NCBI RefSeq assembly: GCF_009905435.1
Contig: NZ_JAAAMT010000036.1
Location: 1 to 60,568, forward strand
DNA: 60,568 nucleotides
Source: Pseudomonas sp. R5(2019)
Lineage (GTDB): Bacteria > Pseudomonadota > Gammaproteobacteria > Pseudomonadales > Pseudomonadaceae
Direction: 5' to 3'
Position numbers and translations under genes: made by a program. Below, in pieces: positions 55,402 to 60,568 of the stretch. The stretch's first letter is position 1. Each line of letters begins with the position of its first letter. The notes beneath the pieces are model-generated. The model was not told where the DNA came from, did not search any database, and worked only from the letters and a program-made list of their open reading frames with translations.

Positions 55402-55946
55402 TGAGCAGCCTGAGCGTATATCACCTGTCGACCCCGGATATCCCCAACAAGGTCCTGACTCATGTCGAGGACATTGCCTCGACATTGGCCGAGCACGGCG
55501 TGCGTTTCGAGCGTTGGCAGGCGACGACACCGATCAAGCCCGGTGCCAGCCAGCAAGAGGTGATCGCAGCCTATCAGGGGCAGATTGATCAATGGATGAC
55601 TGAGGGTGGCTACAGAAACGTGGAGGTCATCAGCGTCCATGGCGAGCAGCCGCAAAAGGCCGAGCTGCGCGCCGAACATCTGGAAGAGCAGCGCCATGGC
55701 AAAGACGAAATACGTTTATTCGTGGCGGGCCGCGGGCTGCTCAACCTGCACATCGAGGATTACGTCTACGCCGTGTTGTGCGAGAAACACGATCTGATCT
55801 CGGTACCGGCTGGCACTGTGCATTGGTTGGATGTGGGTGAGGATCCGCGTGTTGTCGTCATTCGCTTGTTCAACGACGCTGAGGGTGGGGTGGAAAACTT
55901 CACCAGCGAAGACATCGCCAGCCGCTTCCCGGGCCTCGATGACTGA
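55401..55946 (+). CDS. mtnD: Acireductone dioxygenase homologue with a changed metal ligand
   Basis: 181 residues of the cupin ARD family, recognised from SLSVYHLSTPDIPNKVL, the DEIRLFVAGRGLLNLHI core and CEKHDLISVPAGTVHWLD. In the active enzyme four ligands bind Fe or Ni (His, His, Glu, His). Here His99, Glu103 and His141 remain, but the first position is Gln97 (EEQRHGKDE instead of EEHTHxEDE). The role in methionine salvage is therefore uncertain. It sits directly after the MFS gene; in P. aeruginosa mtnB and mtnC flank mtnD at this place, and both are absent here. Confidence 0.75.
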   Translation: MSSLSVYHLSTPDIPNKVLTHVEDIASTLAEHGVRFERWQATTPIKPGASQQEVIAAYQGQIDQWMTEGGYRNVEVISVHGEQPQKAELRAEHLEEQRHGKDEIRLFVAGRGLLNLHIEDYVYAVLCEKHDLISVPAGTVHWLDVGEDPRVVVIRLFNDAEGGVENFTSEDIASRFPGLDD

Positions 55947-55983
55947 CCTTTCGTCACACTGCAATTTTAGGTGGGAGCTTTAT

Positions 55984-56060
55984 GTGGGAGCGGATTTATC
56001 CGCGAATAGCCGCACCCGACAGACGGTGGTGAGTCAATTCGCGGATAAAACCGCACCCAC
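55984..56060. repeat. Inverted repeat of the second type
   Basis: GTGGGAGCGGATTTATCC... at 55984-56007 and its imperfect complement at 56037-56060 around a 29-base loop: the inner-arm sequence of the composite palindromes without their outer arms. Lies between the convergent ARD-like and DUF3509 genes. Confidence 0.75.
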
Positions 56061-56093
56061 AATTCCCTCTCGGCTTTTGAGAGTGCCGCGGAA

Positions 56094-56366
56094 TTAGTGA
56101 TACGTCGGCAACGCAAAGCGGTTCTGGCTTTGCAGCATCGAAATCGCTGGCAGTTCGCTGGCCTGCTCGGCCAAGTCGCGGCGAATGGCGTTGATGGCCC
56201 AGGACAGCTGTTCGGAGGAGTGCAGCTGATTATGGGAAATCGAGCGCTTGATCTGTTTGCCTTCGGTGCTGCGAAGGGTCAGCAGGATGCCGCCGTCAGG
56301 GCGAGCCAGGGTGGTGACCTCATAGGCGGAAAACACCGACGCGAATTTTTGCTGGATCAGGTCCAT
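56094..56366 (-). CDS. DUF3509 family protein
   Basis: 90 residues, matching the pseudomonad family of about 90-95 residues with an N-terminal MDLIQQKFASVFSAYEV and a conserved RPDGGILLTLRS core. Function unknown. ATG 56366 follows AAGGAGCTGAT. A small soluble protein. Confidence 0.8.
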   Translation of the reverse strand: MDLIQQKFASVFSAYEVTTLARPDGGILLTLRSTEGKQIKRSISHNQLHSSEQLSWAINAIRRDLAEQASELPAISMLQSQNRFALPTYH

Positions 56367-56680
56367 ATCAGCTCCTTAGCTCTTGTGGTTAAGCGTAAGG
56401 AAGCAGTTGCAGCGATTGTGCCAGCCTGGATTTTTTAAAAACTATTTATAAATCAACTATTTAAAAAAATAGCAACGGTAGCGGGTCGTGCATTTTGCAT
56501 GAGTCGCTTTAGCCAGCCCTGCATTTTGCAGGATCATACCCGGCGATTTCGCAGCGCCTATTCTATTGAACCGCCCTTGCCCAATTAATTCCGTTGCGAT
56601 TGCCTCATAGCGTCTGGCTGTTGACCCCGGTATCAGTGCCTGCGCAGACTTCATTCTTTGCACAGCCGCAGGAGCAGCCC
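56367..56680. promoter_or_regulatory. AT-rich divergent promoter region with repeated motifs
   Basis: 314 bases between the DUF3509 and ankyrin genes. ACTATTTA occurs twice (56441-56448, 56456-56463) in an AT-rich tract. GCATTTTGCA occurs twice (56490-56499, 56521-56530), 31 bases apart, about three helical turns. Both look like protein-binding sites; the binding protein is not known. Confidence 0.4.
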
Positions 56681-57202
56681 ATGTCAAACGACCAGCCACA
56701 GCAAATGAACGCAGACGAAGCCGCTGAATTTGCCGAGCAGGTGTTCAATGTCGCCCGCAGTGGCGATGCCGACATGCTCGAGCGTCTGCTGGAAAAGGGC
56801 TTGCCGCCCAACTTGCGCAACCACAAGGGCGACACCCTGTTGATGCTCGCCGCCTACCATGGTCATGCGGACGCCGTGCGGGTGCTGCTCCAATACAAGG
56901 CCGACGCGACCCTTCTCAATGACAAAAACCAGAGCCCGCTGGCGGGCGCTGCGTTCAAGGGCGATTTGCCGGTCGTGAAGCTGCTGGTCGAAGCGAGCAA
57001 CGACGTCAATGGCGCCGGGCCCGACGGCCGTACCGCCTTGATGATGGCGGCGATGTTCAACCGCATCGAGATTGTCGACTACCTGCTGAGCAAGGGTGCC
57101 GACCCGCAGCGCCAGGACGCCCAAGGCATCACTGCCCTGGGAGCGGCCAAAGCCATGGGCGCAGTAGACACCGCAGCCCGGCTCGAGCGCTTGATCGGTT
57201 AA
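56681..57202 (+). CDS. Ankyrin repeat protein
   Basis: 173 residues with four ankyrin repeats, seen as NLRNHKGDTLLMLAAYHGHADAVRVLL, GAAFKGDLPVVKLLV, DGRTALMMAAMFNRIEIVDYL and DAQGITALGAAKAMG. No signal peptide. Resembles the AnkB-like proteins placed by katB in other pseudomonads, but no catalase lies nearby. ATG 56681 follows GCAGGAGCAGCCC. Confidence 0.88.
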   Translation: MSNDQPQQMNADEAAEFAEQVFNVARSGDADMLERLLEKGLPPNLRNHKGDTLLMLAAYHGHADAVRVLLQYKADATLLNDKNQSPLAGAAFKGDLPVVKLLVEASNDVNGAGPDGRTALMMAAMFNRIEIVDYLLSKGADPQRQDAQGITALGAAKAMGAVDTAARLERLIG

Positions 57203-57264
57203 CCCAAAAGACCGGATTGCGGCTATCCTTTGCGCCCTTTTTAGCTTTGTTGCAGGCGGCACGC

Positions 57265-57795
57265 ATGAAAAACCAACTGGTCGAACTCATTGGCAAAATC
57301 AGCTCGGGCTGCCTGCGTGACGAAGACATCGAACGGATCGCCGACGAAGCCGCCCAGGCCTATGCCGATCCGCAGGCCTTTCTTGCGGCCAACCCGGATA
57401 TCAACTACGACGACACGTTCCCGATCCCGCTGGGAGAGTGGCTGGTGGTCGGCAGCCTGCCCGATACCGTGCTGTTCCAGGCTGACACCTACGCTGATCT
57501 GCTGCAGCAGATCATCGATTCGTTCGGCAAGGACATCAGCTTCAACATCAAGCCCAAGCAACTGAACAAGGTCGAGGCGCTGACGGCGCTGAATCGTATT
57601 CAGGTACAAATGAGCAGCATGAGCAAGGACCGGGGTGGCTACCAACTGGTCAACTTCAGCCAGTTGCTCGATGACGAACTGCAAATGGTGCTGGTCTTTG
57701 GCGATGACCTGCCACGCGTCCTGGAGCTGAGCGCCGAAGTTGGCATCGCCGCCGCGCCTGCCCTGGAAGCGCTGAAGGTCGCCATCCACGTTTAA
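57265..57795 (+). CDS. Conserved hypothetical protein
   Basis: 176 residues, acidic, no membrane helices. It opens with MKNQLVELIGKISSGCLRDE, followed by a mixed alpha/beta region (EWLVVGSLPDTVLFQADTYADLL, GYQLVNFSQLLDDELQMVLV). No named family recognised. ATG 57265 follows CAGGCGGCACGC, 62 bases after the ankyrin gene, perhaps co-transcribed. Confidence 0.65.
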   Translation: MKNQLVELIGKISSGCLRDEDIERIADEAAQAYADPQAFLAANPDINYDDTFPIPLGEWLVVGSLPDTVLFQADTYADLLQQIIDSFGKDISFNIKPKQLNKVEALTALNRIQVQMSSMSKDRGGYQLVNFSQLLDDELQMVLVFGDDLPRVLELSAEVGIAAAPALEALKVAIHV

Positions 57796-57854
57796 CCCGG
57801 CTGCTTGCGTAACCGGCTATCCTGATCTGGCGTGCCATCATTCAGGAGTGTCAC

Positions 57855-58046
57855 ATGGGTTCAACGTTCAATAGCCTGGTTGGCCTGATCATTCTTGTCC
57901 TCGATATCTGGGCCATCATCAATGTGTTCAAAAGCAGTGCCGACACCGGCATCAAGATTCTATGGGTGCTGTTGATTTTGCTGCTGCCGGTATTAGGCCT
58001 GATCATCTGGGCCATCGCGGGTCCCAGGGGGGACGTGCGCCTGTGA
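57855..58046 (+). CDS. PLDc_N-type small membrane protein
   Basis: 63 residues: two helices (VGLIILVLDIWAIINVF, GIKILWVLLILLLPVLGLIIWAI) and a short GPRGD end, matching PLDc_N (PF13396), the N-terminal domain also found in front of cardiolipin synthases. Stand-alone copies have no known role. ATG 57855 follows TCAGGAGTGTCAC. Confidence 0.87.
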   Translation: MGSTFNSLVGLIILVLDIWAIINVFKSSADTGIKILWVLLILLLPVLGLIIWAIAGPRGDVRL

Positions 58047-58349
58047 TCACTTGCCCGGCGAGCCTGGGCAAGCACTTCGCTGCCTACGGTATTGTTACTC
58101 GCCATTACCACGAAAAAGTCCACAGGCCGGGAAACGACTGAACCTTGCACTGAGTTGACACTGCAAGGAGCCATGAGCTGCCTTGCCGTGGCGGTTGTTA
58201 CAACGAAATTTTCACACGCTATTGCCCAGAATCCCCGCGCGCTTTTTTCTTCCCCACAAATGGCTGGGCAGCGCCCCGGCGATGGTGCACCATCTGTCGC
58301 TTCGCTTGAAACACGCCACTTCAACTTGTCCAACGGATCTTCTAACCCC
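58047..58349 (+). other. Upstream region of the LtaS-like gene
   Basis: 303 bases with no confident gene. The frame of the next gene stays open back to 58092, but the added residues show no family character. Confidence 0.5.
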
Positions 58350-60437
58350 ATGGCTAATACGGACGCCTTGAGTCAGCAGCGGGCCTCGTCGCGCTTGCTG
58401 CAACCGACTCTCAAATCGCACCTGGCCTACACGCTGCTCAGTGGCCTGGTCATCATGCTGATGCTCAGCCTGCTGCGCCTGGCCCTGCTGATCTATAACC
58501 GCGAGATGATCGGCGCCACCCCGGCGATGACCTTTGTCGAGGCCTTCATCAATGGCTTGCGCTTCGACCTGCGGCTGGTGGTCTACCTCAGCGTGCCGCT
58601 GCTGCTGGCCATCTTCAGTGCTCGCGCCATGGCCGCGCGTGGCCTGTTCCGCTTCTGGTTGACCATTACCTCCAGCATCGCGCTGTTCCTCGGCCTGATG
58701 GAGATGGACTTCTATCGCGAGTTCCACCAGCGCCTCAACGGCCTGGTCTTCCAGTACGTCAAGGAAGACCCGAAGACCGTGCTGAGCATGCTCTGGCACG
58801 GCTTCCCGGTGGTTCGCTACCTGCTGGCGTGGGCGTTCGTGACCTGGCTGCTGAGCCTGGTGTTCAAGGGTATCGACCGCCTGACCCGGCCTCGCAGCCC
58901 GTATGGTGCGTCGATTGCCGGTGCCCGCGCGGTTGCACCGTGGTACGTGCGTGGCGGCGTATTCGTGCTGTGCCTGCTGATTGCCGTGGTCTCCGCTCGT
59001 GGCACCCTGCGCCAGGGCCCGCCGCTGCGTTGGGGTGATGCCTACACCACTGATTCGAACTTCGCCAACCAGCTCGGCCTCAATGGCACCCTGAGCTTGA
59101 TCGGTGCCGCCAAGAGCCGTATCTCCGAAGAGCGCGACAATATCTGGAAGGCCACCTTGCCGCAGCCAGAGGCGCAACAGACCGTCCGCGACCTGCTGCT
59201 GACCCCGAATGACACGCTGGTAGACGCCGAAAGCGCCGCCGTGCGCCGTGACTTCCTGCCGCCCCAACAGAACACCCTGCCGATTCGCAACGTGGTGGTG
59301 ATTCTGATGGAGAGCTTTGCCGGCCACTCCGTCGGCGCGCTGGGCAGCAATGCCAACATCACGCCGTACTTCGACAAGCTGAGCAAAGAAGGCCTGCTGT
59401 TCGACCATTTCTTCTCCAACGGTACCCACACCCACCAGGGCATGTTCGCCACCATGGCGTGCTTCCCGAACCTGCCGGGCTTCGAGTACCTGATGCAAAC
59501 GCCGGAAGGCAGCCACAAGCTGTCGGGCCTGCCGGAGCTGTTGAGTGCACGGAAATACGACGACGTGTATATCTATAACGGCGATTTCGCCTGGGACAAT
59601 CAGTCGGGCTTCTTCAGCAACCAGGGCATGACCACGTTCATTGGCCGCAATGACTTCGTCAACCCGGTGTTCTCGGACTCGACCTGGGGCGTTTCCGACC
59701 AGGACATGTTCGACCGTGCGGCCCAGGAGCTGGAGCATAACTACGGCAAGAAGCCGTTCTATGCCTTGCTACAAACTCTGTCGAACCACACCCCGTACGC
59801 ACTGCCCAAAGAGCTGCCGGTGGCGCCGGTCACCGACCAGGGCACGCTCAACCAGCACCTGACGGCCATGCGCTACTCCGACTGGGCACTCGGTCAGTTC
59901 TTCGAGAAGGCCCGCAAGGCGCCGTACTTCAAGGACACGCTGTTCGTGGTTGTCGGCGACCACGGTTTCGGCAACAGCCAACAGATCACCGAAATGGACC
60001 TGGGCCGTTTCCACGTGCCGTTGCTGTTGATCGGGCCTGGCATCCAGGAGAAATTCGGCGAGCGTAACCACACCGTGGGCATGCAGGTCGATATCGTGCC
60101 GACCATCATGGGTCGCCTGGGTGGCGAAACCCGTCACCAGTGCTGGGGCCGTGACCTGCTCAACCTGCCGGAAGGCGACAAGGGCTTTGCCGTGATCAAA
60201 CCGTCGGGCAGCGACCAGACGGTAGCGATCATCACCGGCGATCGTCTGTTGGTCGAACCCAAGGAAATGCCGCCACGGGTCTATCGCTACGAGCTGGGCG
60301 CGCAACCCAATGGCGAGTTGATCCAGAGCGCTCATGATGAAACCGATCTTCAGCGCAAGCTGGAGTCCTTCATCCAGACCGCGACCAAGAGCCTGATGGA
60401 CAACACCGCCGGGGTGGTTGACGGCACGCCGAACTGA
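58350..60437 (+). CDS. LtaS-like membrane sulfatase (phosphoglycerol/phosphoethanolamine transferase family)
   Basis: 695 residues. Five predicted membrane helices between residues about 30 and 220, then a periplasmic sulfatase domain with LMESFAGHSVGALGS, the likely catalytic Thr in SNGTHTHQGMF, and the metal site VVGDHGFGNSQQ. LtaS polymerises glycerol phosphate in Firmicutes; in Gram-negatives relatives modify envelope glucans or lipids. ATG 58350 begins the family-like N-terminus; upstream site weak. Confidence 0.87.
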   Translation: MANTDALSQQRASSRLLQPTLKSHLAYTLLSGLVIMLMLSLLRLALLIYNREMIGATPAMTFVEAFINGLRFDLRLVVYLSVPLLLAIFSARAMAARGLFRFWLTITSSIALFLGLMEMDFYREFHQRLNGLVFQYVKEDPKTVLSMLWHGFPVVRYLLAWAFVTWLLSLVFKGIDRLTRPRSPYGASIAGARAVAPWYVRGGVFVLCLLIAVVSARGTLRQGPPLRWGDAYTTDSNFANQLGLNGTLSLIGAAKSRISEERDNIWKATLPQPEAQQTVRDLLLTPNDTLVDAESAAVRRDFLPPQQNTLPIRNVVVILMESFAGHSVGALGSNANITPYFDKLSKEGLLFDHFFSNGTHTHQGMFATMACFPNLPGFEYLMQTPEGSHKLSGLPELLSARKYDDVYIYNGDFAWDNQSGFFSNQGMTTFIGRNDFVNPVFSDSTWGVSDQDMFDRAAQELEHNYGKKPFYALLQTLSNHTPYALPKELPVAPVTDQGTLNQHLTAMRYSDWALGQFFEKARKAPYFKDTLFVVVGDHGFGNSQQITEMDLGRFHVPLLLIGPGIQEKFGERNHTVGMQVDIVPTIMGRLGGETRHQCWGRDLLNLPEGDKGFAVIKPSGSDQTVAIITGDRLLVEPKEMPPRVYRYELGAQPNGELIQSAHDETDLQRKLESFIQTATKSLMDNTAGVVDGTPN

Positions 60438-60450
60438 CCGATTACCTCAT

Positions 60451-60568
60451 GTAGGAGCGGACCTGGCCGCGATGGGCTGCGCAGCAGCCCCGGCGATCCT
60501 GAAATCACCCGCACTCGCTGGCTGAGTCGCAGATCTTACTGGCCTCAGGGGCTGCTGCGCAGCCCATC
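60451..60568. repeat. REP pair, right copy cut by window edge
   Basis: REP copy 60451-60491 (GTAGGAGCGGACCTGGCC start) and the start of an inverted copy at about 60548-60568. Confidence 0.75.

Noticed and set aside
55401..55946. Plain call of a working methionine-salvage MtnD
   Set aside because: The Gln in place of the first metal-binding His and the missing mtnB/mtnC make a normal activity doubtful, so it is kept as a homologue only.

Overview
The window is bacterial chromosome from a Pseudomonas of the putida/fluorescens type. Supporting signs are GC-rich coding with strong third-position G/C bias, family-specific genes (DUF2897, DUF3509, a frame-broken DUF6316-like gene, MupP), many REP-type palindromes in the gaps, and a gene order that, from memory, resembles the P. 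putida KT2440 block around gyrA-serC-pheA-aroA-cmk-rpsA-ihfB and the aroC-prmB-folE neighbourhood. Species was not established. No rRNA, tRNA, IS element, prophage or CRISPR array was seen.

Layout. (1) 1-11 kb: a frame-broken small gene, a DMT exporter, fumC, a DUF2059 secreted protein, bolA, trhO, a DsbA-like protein, an MsbA-like ABC exporter, an RbdA-like cyclic-di-GMP enzyme and a heme-oxygenase-like (TenA superfamily) protein. (2) 11-16 kb: a minus-strand run mtaD-ubiG-mupP-yciK (methylthioadenosine deamination, ubiquinone synthesis, peptidoglycan recycling, a short-chain dehydrogenase), divergent from mtnA. (3) 16-26.7 kb: gyrA, serC, pheA, a tyrA-aroA fusion, cmk, rpsA, ihfB and a LapA-domain membrane protein. 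This is a tightly packed serine/aromatic amino acid and translation block. (4) 26.7-40.5 kb: an O-antigen locus with lower GC content and two divergent arms. The minus arm is wzx-wzy-asnB/wbpS-like-wbpO-wbpP-glycosyltransferase. The plus arm is pglC-like, pglD-like, an aminotransferase and wbpM. (5) 40.5-60.5 kb: a ComEA-like protein, pyrF, an oxidoreductase, a chemoreceptor, BenE, a glutaredoxin-like protein, folE, an Smr protein, an isochorismatase-fold protein, prmB, an alpha/beta hydrolase, aroC, an MFS carrier, an acireductone-dioxygenase-like protein, small conserved proteins, an ankyrin protein and a large LtaS-like membrane sulfatase.

How the genes fit together. The O-antigen locus suggests a defined chemistry. 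A WbpM/PglF dehydratase, a DegT aminotransferase and a PglD acetyltransferase would make UDP-N,N'-diacetylbacillosamine (or a close relative), which the PglC-like enzyme would load onto undecaprenyl phosphate. WbpP and WbpO would make UDP-GalNAcA, perhaps amidated by the AsnB-like protein and added by the only other glycosyltransferase. Wzx and Wzy would export and polymerise the unit. The simplest reading is a two-sugar repeat.

The most unusual points are: the acireductone dioxygenase homologue that lacks one of its metal-binding histidines and has no mtnB or mtnC beside it; the minimal bacillosamine/GalNAcA O-antigen locus; a cysteine-hydrolase homologue with Ser in place of the nucleophilic Cys; a six-codon reading frame that may be the stub of a deleted hisC upstream of tyrA-aroA; two copies of a nested composite palindrome; and a one-base frameshift in the DUF6316-like gene. 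All function calls come from reading motifs by eye, with no database search.
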